A DNA stretch of 6,470 nucleotides from an uncultured Streptococcus sp. (GTDB lineage Bacteria; Bacillota; Bacilli; Lactobacillales; Streptococcaceae). The notes beneath the pieces are model-generated. The model saw only the letters and a list, made by a program, of their open reading frames with translations. It was not told where the DNA came from and made no database searches. How positions within the stretch are numbered: the first letter of the stretch is position 1; every line of letters begins with the position of its first letter. Of this stretch, positions 1 to 5,343 are shown piece after piece. Location: NCBI GenBank assembly GCA_934201655.1, contig CAKPXD010000082.1, forward strand, positions 1-6,470, read 5' to 3'. The position numbers were made by a program, and so were the translations under genes.

Positions 1-420
1 GATTTAGACATGGCAAGTTATCCCGTCGTAATGCCGGAAGGTGAGTGGGATTTGATACCATTTCCCGGCGGTAAATTATCTCTAGGAGCTACCCATGAAA
101 ATGACATGGGATTTGACCTAGCAGTTGATGAGAATTTGCTCCAACAAATGGCTGAAGCAACAAGTTCGTTTTATCCTAGCTTAAAAGATGCAATGATAAG
201 TGGTGAACGTGTGGGGATTCGTGCTTATACGAGTGATTTTTCGCCATTTTTCGGACAAGTGCCAAACTTGTCAGGAGTATTTGTTGCGAGTGGATTAGGA
301 TCGTCAGGATTGACAACTGGACCCATTATAGGCTATCACCTAGCCCAAATGCTTCAAGGGGAAAGTGGAGTCTTGGATCCAGCGGATTATCCGACTGAAA
401 GATATATTAAAGAGAAATAA
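1..420 (+). CDS. FAD-dependent oxidoreductase, DAO family (C-terminal part, 5' truncated)
   Basis: This is the C-terminal ~139 codons of a larger protein. The reading frame is open from base 1, so the ATG at 10 is very probably an internal methionine rather than the start. The fragment has the end of a D-amino-acid-oxidase/glycine-oxidase-like fold. A beta-rich substrate-domain segment (GGKLSLGATHE, about nt 67-99) is followed by RVGIRAYTSDFSPFFG (nt 208-255). After that comes the glycine-rich loop GLGSSGLTTGPIIG (nt 292-333), which in this family closes over the FAD, and then a short helix. The N-terminal Rossmann GxGxxG motif and any substrate-specific residues lie outside the window, so the substrate cannot be assigned. 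The family oxidises amines or amino acids using FAD in the cytoplasm. It is co-directional with galE, but a promoter in the 103-nt gap suggests galE is transcribed separately. Confidence 0.88.
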   Translation, partial: DLDMASYPVVMPEGEWDLIPFPGGKLSLGATHENDMGFDLAVDENLLQQMAEATSSFYPSLKDAMISGERVGIRAYTSDFSPFFGQVPNLSGVFVASGLGSSGLTTGPIIGYHLAQMLQGESGVLDPADYPTERYIKEK

Positions 421-449
421 TCGTAAATTTTTTACCTAGTTTTTACGAT
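420..449. repeat. Inverted repeat after the oxidoreductase stop codon
   Basis: ATCGTAAA (420-427) is complementary to TTTACGAT (442-449) across a 14-nt spacer. The left arm can alternatively pair with TTTAC at 431-435. No U-run follows the right arm, so this is not a canonical intrinsic terminator. It could be a weak transcript 3' structure or a protein-binding dyad upstream of the galE promoter. Confidence 0.35.
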
Positions 450-465
450 AGGATTAGGGTAGCAA

Positions 466-494
466 ATGACATTCCCCATCAAAAATGGTAAAAT
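466..494 (+). promoter_or_regulatory. galE promoter (extended -10)
   Basis: The -35 box is ATGACA (466-471), followed by a 17-bp spacer and an extended -10, TGG-TAAAAT (486-494). Transcription would start near 501, giving a leader of about 25 nt that carries GAGGA at 516-520. Both boxes and the spacing are close to the sigma-A consensus. No operator-like repeat overlaps it. Confidence 0.7.
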
Positions 495-526
495 GAAAAA
501 AATAATTCAAGAATTGAGGAAAAATG

Positions 527-1546
527 ATGCAAGAAAAGATTTTGGTAACAGGTGGAGCAGGTTTTATCGGAACTCACACTGTCATCGAACTGGTCCAAGC
601 TGGACATCAGGTTGTCGTGGTGGATAACTTGGTCAACAGTAGTCGTAAAAGTTTAGAAGTAGTGGAAAGAATTACAGGAGTTGAGATTCCTTTTTATGAA
701 GCTGATATCCGAGATACGGATACACTTCGTGACATTTTCAAACAGGAAGAGCCAACAGGCGTGATTCATTTTGCTGGTTTGAAGGCAGTTGGTGAGTCAA
801 CTCGTATCCCTCTTGCCTACTATGATAACAATATTGCCGGTACAGTTAGCCTTTTGAAGGCAATGGAAGAAAACAACTGTAAGAACATTATTTTCAGTTC
901 ATCAGCAACAGTTTATGGAGATCCACATACTGTTCCAATCCTAGAAGATTTCCCACTTTCAGCTACTAACCCTTATGGTCGTACCAAGCTTATGCTGGAA
1001 GAAATCTTGACAGATATCCATAAAGCAGATTCAGAGTGGAATGTTGTCTTACTTCGTTACTTCAACCCAATTGGGGCGCATGAGAGTGGTGACCTAGGAG
1101 AAAATCCAAACGGCATTCCAAATAACCTTCTACCGTATGTAACACAAGTCGCAGTTGGCAAGTTAGAACAAGTTCAAGTCTTCGGAGATGACTACGATAC
1201 AGAAGATGGAACAGGTGTTCGTGACTATATCCACGTCGTTGACTTAGCCAAAGGACACGTTGCCGCCCTTAAGAAGCTTCAAAAAGGCTCTGGACTCAAT
1301 GTGTATAACCTTGGTACTGGAAAAGGCTACTCAGTTCTTGAAATTATCCAAAATATGGAAAAAGCTGTTGGCCGCCCAATTCCATACCGTATCGTTGAAC
1401 GTCGCCCTGGTGATATTGCAGCCTGCTACTCAGACCCAGCAAAAGCTAAGGAAGAGCTCGGATGGGAAGCTGGACTTGGTATTACAGAAATGTGTGAAGA
1501 TGCATGGCGTTGGCAAAGTAAGCATCCAAATGGATTTGAAGACTAA
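527..1546 (+). CDS. galE: UDP-glucose 4-epimerase GalE
   Basis: The enzyme interconverts UDP-glucose and UDP-galactose with tightly bound NAD+ in the cytoplasm. It serves the Leloir pathway and supplies UDP-Gal for capsule and glycan synthesis. The 339-aa length is normal for the family. It is an extended short-chain dehydrogenase with the NAD-binding GxxGxxG at residues 9-15 (GGAGFIG), the catalytic SSSATVY with Ser126, the YxxxK pair Tyr150/Lys154, and the RYFNPIGAH substrate-domain motif near 177-185. Cys300 occupies the position of E. coli Tyr299, which may widen substrate range to UDP-GlcNAc. Two adjacent ATGs exist at 524 and 527. I chose 527 because GAGGA (516-520) is then 6 nt upstream, against 3 nt for 524; use of 524 would add one Met. 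It has its own promoter and a terminator right after it. Confidence 0.95.
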   Translation: MQEKILVTGGAGFIGTHTVIELVQAGHQVVVVDNLVNSSRKSLEVVERITGVEIPFYEADIRDTDTLRDIFKQEEPTGVIHFAGLKAVGESTRIPLAYYDNNIAGTVSLLKAMEENNCKNIIFSSSATVYGDPHTVPILEDFPLSATNPYGRTKLMLEEILTDIHKADSEWNVVLLRYFNPIGAHESGDLGENPNGIPNNLLPYVTQVAVGKLEQVQVFGDDYDTEDGTGVRDYIHVVDLAKGHVAALKKLQKGSGLNVYNLGTGKGYSVLEIIQNMEKAVGRPIPYRIVERRPGDIAACYSDPAKAKEELGWEAGLGITEMCEDAWRWQSKHPNGFED

Positions 1547-1560
1547 TCGTTTGATTAAAC

Positions 1561-1590
1561 AAAAAAAGAGGAAGTAATTCCTCTTTTTTT
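1561..1590 (+). terminator. Rho-independent terminator of galE, probably bidirectional
   Basis: GAGGAA (1568-1573) pairs with TTCCTC (1578-1583) around a GTAA loop. The stem is extended by seven A-T pairs and followed by a seven-T run (1584-1590). Because of the seven-A run at 1561-1567, the minus strand also reads as hairpin plus U-tract. It can therefore end the convergent ferredoxin transcript too, which has no good terminator closer to its stop codon. Confidence 0.88.
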
Positions 1591-1796
1591 ATAACTTTAT
1601 ATGTGGTTGAAAAAAAAATTTGATTAGTGCTTAAGTGATAGAAAAATGTCTTAAAAGAACAGTTTATTTATTATTGAAATGCTGGAACAAATAAAAGTAA
1701 AATTGTATAAAAATAGCTAGCAAAAGACTATAATTTTCTAGAAAAATATGCTAAACTAGAGGGAGTGGAAATTAGAGATTGATGTTCCACCAAATT
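1591..1796. other. AT-rich spacer between galE terminator and ferredoxin 3' end, no gene supported
   Basis: No coding region is supported on either strand in these ~206 bp. The stretch holds several sigma-A-like hexamers on the plus strand. There is a perfect TATAAT at 1729-1734, whose best upstream partner TTGTAT is 20 bp away, and an extended-type TGC-TAAACT at 1749-1757 without a good -35. A 6-bp inverted repeat, GTGGAA (1765-1770) / TTCCAC (1785-1790), lies just downstream of the ferredoxin stop. Any plus-strand transcript from here would run antisense through the ferredoxin gene into the LysM gene. This is promoter-like composition only, not a called promoter. Confidence 0.4.
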
Positions 1797-2000
1797 TTAA
1801 GATTCATCTATAATCAGAGCACGAGTAGGGCAATTTTTAACGGCTTCTAAAATGTCATCGTTGCAAGCAATTTCTCGCTCTAATTGCTCAGATTCATCGT
1901 AAAAACGGACGATACCATTATCATGGTAATCAAATAATTCTGAATAAGTTTGGCAGAGCCCACAAGCGATGCAACGTTCAGGTATAAGTCTAATCTTCAT
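1797..2000 (-). CDS. fer: Small 4Fe-4S ferredoxin
   Basis: A 67-aa soluble electron-transfer protein. The motif C10-IA-C13-GL-C16 near the N-terminus plus C57-P near the C-terminus supplies four ligands for a single [4Fe-4S] cluster, as in the monocluster ferredoxins of Bacillus. A fifth cysteine (Cys46) has no partner and is probably a remnant of the lost second cluster site. The protein is acidic, as usual for this family. The frame stays open upstream of the ATG at 2000, but those 29 codons overlap the promoter and the divergent gene and encode a non-ferredoxin hydrophobic stretch. No in-frame GTG or TTG and no Shine-Dalgarno lie just upstream, so the start at 2000 is the sensible one and the message is likely leaderless. 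The redox partner is not identifiable here. It is divergent from the LysM-cmk unit and convergent with galE. Confidence 0.93.
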   Translation of the reverse strand: MKIRLIPERCIACGLCQTYSELFDYHDNGIVRFYDESEQLEREIACNDDILEAVKNCPTRALIIDES

Positions 2001-2006
2001 ATTTAT

Positions 2007-2035
2007 ATTGTAATAAGAAACTAAAAAAAACTCAA
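2007..2035 (-). promoter_or_regulatory. Ferredoxin promoter predicted to give a leaderless mRNA
   Basis: On the minus strand, TTGAGT (2035-2030) and TACAAT (2012-2007) are separated by exactly 17 bp. Only 6 nt separate the -10 from the A of the ferredoxin ATG at 2000, so initiation at the usual distance would fall on the start codon itself. No purine-rich ribosome binding site lies in the interval. The -35 overlaps the AAGGAG of the divergent LysM gene (2034-2039). Confidence 0.65.
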
Positions 2036-2045
2036 GGAGTAAGGT

Positions 2046-2537
2046 ATGGAAAAGGAACCGTGGCAAGAAGATATTTATGAAAACCAAGAAGAGGAATCAA
2101 GAACCGAACGCCGTCAACGAAACAAAAAAGGTTCAGGTGTCGTGGCCAATCGTATTTTAACGGTTCTAGCTATTCTCTTCTTTGTCATTGTTGTTGGGAT
2201 GGTAGTTGTATTGGTCTACTTGTCATCAGGCGGAAGTGATCGCACTTCAGCTTTGAAAGATTTTTATGATTCTTCAGCTCCAAAAGTAGAAGAAGTTACA
2301 ACAGTGGGTACTACTGCTCAGTCAACAGAGTCAACAGAAGCAGAGAAAACTCAACAAGAACATACAGAGGCGCATACTGATTCTGAAGGAACTATTACAG
2401 TCATGGCAGGAGAAGGGGAAGCAGCCATTGCGGCTCGCGCTGGAATCTCTATTGCTCAACTTGAAGCCTTGAATCCTGGTCATATGTCTTCAGGAACTTG
2501 GTTTGCAAATCCTGGTGATGTCCTTAAGACAAGATAG
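2046..2537 (+). CDS. Membrane-anchored LysM-domain surface protein (SAG1386/EF1546-like)
   Basis: A 163-aa single-pass protein. Residues 1-35 form a charged cytoplasmic head, acidic at first and then Arg/Lys-rich (ERRQRNKK at 21-28), which predicts N-in orientation. Residues ~36-60 form one long hydrophobic helix ([14 protein letters not shown]..., ending LVYLSS) without a signal-peptidase or lipobox site. Residues ~62-115 are a Ser/Thr/Glu-rich extracellular linker. Residues ~116-161 are a LysM peptidoglycan-binding domain ([17 protein letters not shown], then QLEALNPG and NPGDVLK). There is no catalytic domain, so it probably anchors to or senses the wall; its exact role is unknown. AAGGAG (2034-2039) is 6 nt before the ATG. 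Its stop lies 8 nt before the cmk ATG, so the two are co-transcribed. No convincing promoter is visible in the 45-bp divergent gap on this strand. Confidence 0.87.
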   Translation: MEKEPWQEDIYENQEEESRTERRQRNKKGSGVVANRILTVLAILFFVIVVGMVVVLVYLSSGGSDRTSALKDFYDSSAPKVEEVTTVGTTAQSTESTEAEKTQQEHTEAHTDSEGTITVMAGEGEAAIAARAGISIAQLEALNPGHMSSGTWFANPGDVLKTR

Positions 2538-2545
2538 GAGTGACA

Positions 2546-3217
2546 ATGAAAACAATTCAGATTGCTATTGATGGGCCAGCTTCCAGTGGTAAGAGTACAG
2601 TGGCTAAGATTATTGCTAAGGACTTTGGCTATACTTATCTGGATACAGGCGCTATGTATCGTGCGGCGACTTACATCGCATTGAGAAACCAAATTAGCGC
2701 AGATGAGCCATCTCAACTTCTTGAATTATTGGAACAATACCCGATTAGTTTTGGCCGCGCTGAAACAGGAGAACAGCTTGTTTTTGTTGGAGATGTAGAT
2801 GTAACAAATCCAATCCGAGAAAATGAAGTAACCAACGCTGTTTCTGCTTTTGCGGCGATTCCAGCTGTTCGTGAAAAATTGGTAGCCTTTCAGCAAGAAA
2901 TTGCCCGACAAGGTGGTATCGTTATGGATGGCCGCGATATTGGAACAGTAGTTTTGCCTCAGGCTGAATTGAAGATTTTTCTAGTAGCATCTGTAGATGA
3001 GCGTGCGGAACGTCGTTACAAGGAAAATCTTTCAAAGGGAATCGAAACAGATTTGGAAACTTTGAAAGAAGAGATTGCTGCGCGTGATTATAAAGATAGT
3101 CATCGTGAAACTTCACCTCTCAAGCAAGCTGAGGATGCAATCTATTTGGATACGACTGGGCTCTCTATTTTAGAAGTTGTTGAAAAAATTAAAGCAGAAG
3201 CTCAAAAACATTTATAA
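2546..3217 (+). CDS. cmk: Cytidylate kinase (CMP/dCMP kinase)
   Basis: It phosphorylates CMP and dCMP with ATP to give CDP and dCDP in the cytoplasm, recycling CMP from RNA, lipid and cell-wall turnover. The length of 223 aa is typical. Visible motifs are the P-loop GPASSGKS (10-17), LDTGAMYR (32-39), the CMP-site loop [12 protein letters not shown] (127-138), ERRYKE (155-160) in the lid, [13 protein letters not shown] (180-192) and YLDTTG (200-205). The frame extends to a GTG at 2540, but that codon overlaps the AGGAG ribosome binding site (2536-2540). The ATG at 2546, 5 nt downstream of it, is therefore the start. The ribosome binding site also overlaps the LysM stop codon (2535-2537), which suggests coupled translation. 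A hairpin terminator follows directly, so the unit is LysM-cmk only. Confidence 0.97.
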   Translation: MKTIQIAIDGPASSGKSTVAKIIAKDFGYTYLDTGAMYRAATYIALRNQISADEPSQLLELLEQYPISFGRAETGEQLVFVGDVDVTNPIRENEVTNAVSAFAAIPAVREKLVAFQQEIARQGGIVMDGRDIGTVVLPQAELKIFLVASVDERAERRYKENLSKGIETDLETLKEEIAARDYKDSHRETSPLKQAEDAIYLDTTGLSILEVVEKIKAEAQKHL

Positions 3218-3224
3218 GAACTAT

Positions 3225-3259
3225 AAAACGATGAACTGAATTTCGGTTTGTCGTTTTTT
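3225..3259 (+). terminator. Rho-independent terminator after cmk
   Basis: AAAACGA (3225-3231) pairs with TCGTTTT (3251-3257). The helix continues inward through two wobble pairs, then AAC/GTT, one more wobble and G-C (3232-3238 with 3244-3250), giving about 14 bp around a 5-nt loop. A six-T run (3254-3259) follows. It separates cmk from the PhnA unit. Confidence 0.88.
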
Positions 3260-3267
3260 ATCATAAT

Positions 3268-3296
3268 TTGTCAAATAGTCTGTTTTAAGGTATAAT
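3268..3296 (+). promoter_or_regulatory. Promoter of the PhnA-Pr6Pr unit
   Basis: TTGTCA (3268-3273), a 17-bp spacer and a perfect TATAAT (3291-3296) form the closest match to the sigma-A consensus in this window. The predicted start near 3303 leaves an untranslated leader of about 53 nt, AT-rich and without a clear fold, ending in AAGGAG (3345-3350). Confidence 0.8.
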
Positions 3297-3355
3297 AGTT
3301 GCTGTTGAAGAAAATTTGACATTCAAATAATCATAAATTTTTTTAAGGAGATAAC

Positions 3356-3694
3356 ATGAGTCAATTACCAAATTGCCCAAAATGTAATTCAGAATATGTA
3401 TATGAAGATGGCGCACTTCTAGTTTGTCCAGAATGTGCTTACGAGTGGAATCCTGCTGAGCAAGCAGAAGCAGAAGAAGGCATTGTTGCCATCGATGCAA
3501 ATGGAAACAAACTAGCTGATGGAGATACAGTTACCTTGATCAAGGACCTTAAGGTCAAAGGTGCTCCTAAAGACCTCAAACCAGGAACTCGTGTGAAAAA
3601 CATCCGTATTGTTGAAGGTGACCACAACATTGATTGTAAGATTGATGGTTTTGGTGCTATGAAACTTAAATCAGAATTTGTGAAGAAGATTTAA
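3356..3694 (+). CDS. PhnA/YjdM family zinc-ribbon protein
   Basis: A 112-aa cytoplasmic protein, full length for the PhnA (YjdM) family. An N-terminal zinc ribbon uses Cys7/Cys10 (CPKC) and Cys24/Cys27 (CPEC). An acidic linker (EQAEAEEG, ~35-42) leads into the C-terminal PhnA beta domain (~43-111), with [20 protein letters not shown] and the closing KLKSEFVKK. The historical name 'alkylphosphonate utilization protein PhnA' should not be read as function. No phosphonate genes are nearby, and the family's biochemical role is, to my knowledge, unsettled. Many bacteria carry it outside phn operons. A strong ribosome binding site (AAGGAG, spacing 5 nt) and a near-consensus promoter suggest robust expression. 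Two nucleotides separate it from the following membrane protein gene. Confidence 0.9.
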   Translation: MSQLPNCPKCNSEYVYEDGALLVCPECAYEWNPAEQAEAEEGIVAIDANGNKLADGDTVTLIKDLKVKGAPKDLKPGTRVKNIRIVEGDHNIDCKIDGFGAMKLKSEFVKKI

Positions 3695-3696
3695 TC

Positions 3697-4329
3697 ATGA
3701 TTAAAAATGAAAAAGTAATATTTTATAGTCGTATCTTTTTATTTATAGCAGCTTTTACCGGTGTATACTTGGAGATTACCAAACGCGGTGGTTTAGGGAT
3801 GTTGCTTTACTACACTGTACTTTCTAACCTTTTGGTTGTACTTTTTACAGGTTATCTTTTGTTAAAGATGCGTAGTGGAGGTGATAGTTGGCAGAGTCCT
3901 GGTATTCTACGTCTCAAAGGTGGCGTCACTATGAGTATTATGATTACTTGTGTCATCTATCATTTCATGCTAGCTCCCTTGACGACAGATTTTTACCGTT
4001 TGGAAAATTTTCTTTGCCATTATATTGTCCCTCTCTGGTTTTTAGCAGATACAATTATTTTTGATAAGAGTCGTCAATATAAGTTAGTTGATCCCATGCT
4101 TTGGACTAGCCTTCCTTTGCTTTATATGATTTTTGCCCTCTTAAACGGTTTTGTTCTAAAGATGGATGTCCCTAATGCTAAGGATAGTCCCTTCCCTTAT
4201 TTCTTTTTGAATGCTACCAAACATGGTTGGGGCTTTATCTTTAAATGGGCAGCAACTATCTTTGTTGCCTACATGGTTTCAGGATATCTCTTTTATCTTG
4301 TGAAAAGTATTAAGAAATCTAAGAATTAA
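3697..4329 (+). CDS. Pr6Pr family six-helix membrane protein
   Basis: A 210-aa integral membrane protein of unknown function. About six hydrophobic segments are visible near residues 7-26, 36-57, 75-94, 104-122, 133-153 and 180-201, and a Lys-rich tail (KSIKKSKN) is probably cytoplasmic. Conserved-looking intramembrane or boundary residues include YHFMLAP (88-94), the LCHYIVPLWFLAD segment (106-118) with His108, and KHGWGFIFKW (175-184). This fits the Pr6Pr (FAR-17a/AIG1-like) family found in Gram-positive bacteria. There is no transporter ATPase or enzyme motif. Its ATG lies 2 nt after the PhnA stop with only a weak GAAG upstream, so translation probably depends on ribosomes finishing phnA. 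A terminator follows immediately, so phnA and this gene form a closed pair. Confidence 0.75.
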   Translation: MIKNEKVIFYSRIFLFIAAFTGVYLEITKRGGLGMLLYYTVLSNLLVVLFTGYLLLKMRSGGDSWQSPGILRLKGGVTMSIMITCVIYHFMLAPLTTDFYRLENFLCHYIVPLWFLADTIIFDKSRQYKLVDPMLWTSLPLLYMIFALLNGFVLKMDVPNAKDSPFPYFFLNATKHGWGFIFKWAATIFVAYMVSGYLFYLVKSIKKSKN

Positions 4330-4355
4330 AAGTACCCAATGTGGGTGCTTTTTTT
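4330..4355 (+). terminator. Rho-independent terminator after the Pr6Pr gene
   Basis: The stem AAGTACCCA (4330-4338) pairs with TGGGTGCTT (4342-4350), with one G-T wobble, around a 3-nt ATG loop. The T-run spans 4349-4355. The hairpin begins one base after the stop codon and isolates this unit from pdxS. Confidence 0.9.
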
Positions 4356-4368
4356 GTGATAGAGATAA

Positions 4369-4382
4369 TTGTACCCGGACAA
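4369..4382. promoter_or_regulatory. Candidate operator dyad upstream of the pdxST promoter
   Basis: TTGT (4369-4372) and ACAA (4379-4382) are symmetric around a centre that adds one inner C-G match, giving TTGTnC-n2-GnACAA. It lies about 17 bp upstream of the pdxS -35, a usual place for an activator. A MocR-type regulator, PdxR, is reported to control pdxST in S. pneumoniae. Assigning this dyad to PdxR is my inference; I do not recognise the known PdxR consensus here. Confidence 0.3.
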
Positions 4383-4398
4383 ATCGATTTATTTTATC

Positions 4399-4427
4399 TT
4401 GTTATGCAGTCTTTTATACCTTACAAT
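4399..4427 (+). promoter_or_regulatory. pdxST promoter
   Basis: TTGTTA (4399-4404), a 17-bp spacer and TACAAT (4422-4427) match sigma-A boxes. The predicted start near 4434 coincides with the palindrome GTAGCTAC (4434-4441). The leader is about 34 nt, with GAGGAT (4455-4460) as ribosome binding site. Confidence 0.7.
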
Positions 4428-4467
4428 AAAACTGTAGCTACCAATACAACTATTGAGGATGAAAAAA

Positions 4468-5343
4468 ATGACTGAAAATCGTTATGAATTAAATAAGAAT
4501 TTAGCACAGATGCTTAAGGGTGGCGTCATCATGGATGTCCAAAACCCTGAACAGGCAAGAATTGCTGAGGCTGCAGGTGCGGCAGCAGTTATGGCTTTGG
4601 AACGAATCCCAGCTGATATTCGTGCAGCGGGTGGTGTCTCTCGCATGAGTGATCCAAAGATGATTAAGGAAATCCAAGAAGCAGTCAGCATTCCAGTTAT
4701 GGCTAAGGTTCGAATTGGGCATTTTGTTGAAGCTCAGATTTTAGAAGCTATCGAGATTGACTATATTGATGAGAGCGAAGTTCTATCTCCAGCTGATGAC
4801 CGTTTCCATGTGGACAAGAAAGAATTTCAAGTTCCTTTTGTCTGTGGCGCTAAAGACTTAGGTGAAGCCTTGCGCCGTATCGCTGAAGGAGCATCGATGA
4901 TCCGTACAAAAGGGGAACCTGGAACAGGAGACATCGTTCAGGCGGTTCGTCATATGCGTATGATGAATCAAGAAATCCGCCGCATTCAAAATCTCCGTGA
5001 GGACGAGTTATATGTTGCTGCAAAAGAACTCCAAGTACCTGTAGAATTAGTTCAATATGTCCACGAAAATGGAAAATTACCAGTTGTTAACTTTGCGGCT
5101 GGAGGGGTTGCAACACCAGCGGATGCTGCTCTTATGATGCAGCTAGGTGCAGAAGGTGTGTTTGTTGGCTCAGGAATTTTCAAGTCAGGTGATCCTGTTA
5201 AACGTGCGGCAGCAATTGTTAAGGCAGTTACAAATTATCAGAATCCTCAAATTCTAGCTCAAATCTCTGAAGATCTAGGAGAAGCCATGGTTGGTATCAA
5301 TGAGAATGAAATCCAAATTCTCATGGCGGAGCGAGGAAAATAG
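4468..5343 (+). CDS. pdxS: Pyridoxal 5'-phosphate synthase, synthase subunit PdxS
   Basis: PdxS condenses ribose 5-phosphate, glyceraldehyde 3-phosphate and ammonia into PLP (DXP-independent vitamin B6 route), with ammonia supplied by PdxT. It is a (beta/alpha)8 barrel that assembles as a cytoplasmic dodecamer. At 291 aa it is the usual size. Key residues are present: Asp23, Lys80 in VMAKVRIGH (catalytic Schiff-base lysine, B. subtilis Lys81) and Lys148 in [10 protein letters not shown] (B. subtilis Lys149). The phosphate-binding glycine loops AAGGV (210-214) and FVGSGIF (232-238) are also intact. Upstream in-frame codons TTG 4453 and ATG 4459 overlap the ribosome binding site GAGGAT (4455-4460). 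The ATG at 4468, 7 nt downstream of it, is therefore the start. It abuts pdxT with no spacer. Confidence 0.98.
   Translation: MTENRYELNKNLAQMLKGGVIMDVQNPEQARIAEAAGAAAVMALERIPADIRAAGGVSRMSDPKMIKEIQEAVSIPVMAKVRIGHFVEAQILEAIEIDYIDESEVLSPADDRFHVDKKEFQVPFVCGAKDLGEALRRIAEGASMIRTKGEPGTGDIVQAVRHMRMMNQEIRRIQNLREDELYVAAKELQVPVELVQYVHENGKLPVVNFAAGGVATPADAALMMQLGAEGVFVGSGIFKSGDPVKRAAAIVKAVTNYQNPQILAQISEDLGEAMVGINENEIQILMAERGK

Noticed and set aside
1260..1577. 105-codon plus-strand open frame inside galE, ending in its terminator
   Set aside because: It lies entirely in another frame of the intact galE gene and terminator. The predicted peptide has no domain and no ribosome binding site supports it.
1591..1796. 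BOX or RUP element in the AT-rich spacer
   Set aside because: I looked for the pneumococcal BOX and RUP end sequences as I remember them and saw neither them nor flanking TA duplications.
1809..1814. Perfect TATAAT on the plus strand within the ferredoxin coding region
   Set aside because: No -35-like hexamer is found at 15-19 bp upstream and there is no extended -10. It arises from the ferredoxin C-terminal codons.
1782..1850. 22-codon plus-strand small frame beginning at ATG 1782
   Set aside because: It is antisense to the ferredoxin gene with only a weak purine stretch upstream and no recognisable peptide. I see no support for translation.
2001..2087. 29-codon upstream extension of the ferredoxin frame (hydrophobic, signal-like)
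   Set aside because: It overlaps the promoter boxes and the divergent LysM coding region. The ferredoxin family starts at MKIRLIPERC, so the hydrophobic residues come from reading AT-rich promoter DNA.
2453..2716. Minus-strand open frames opposite the LysM gene and cmk
   Set aside because: They are shadows of well-supported plus-strand genes with family motifs. They have no ribosome binding sites and no recognisable domains.
3316..3321. Perfect TTGACA in the leader of the PhnA gene
   Set aside because: The -10 window at the right distance is a T-run just before the ribosome binding site. The TTGTCA/TATAAT pair at 3268-3296 is a full promoter, so this hexamer is an orphan.
4357..4467. Possible riboswitch upstream of pdxS
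   Set aside because: The predicted transcribed leader is only about 34 nt with no expression platform or conserved fold. Control is more likely at the promoter.
4482..4722. Two overlapping minus-strand frames opposite pdxS
   Set aside because: PdxS is intact and highly conserved on the plus strand. The antisense frames carry no motif or initiation signal.
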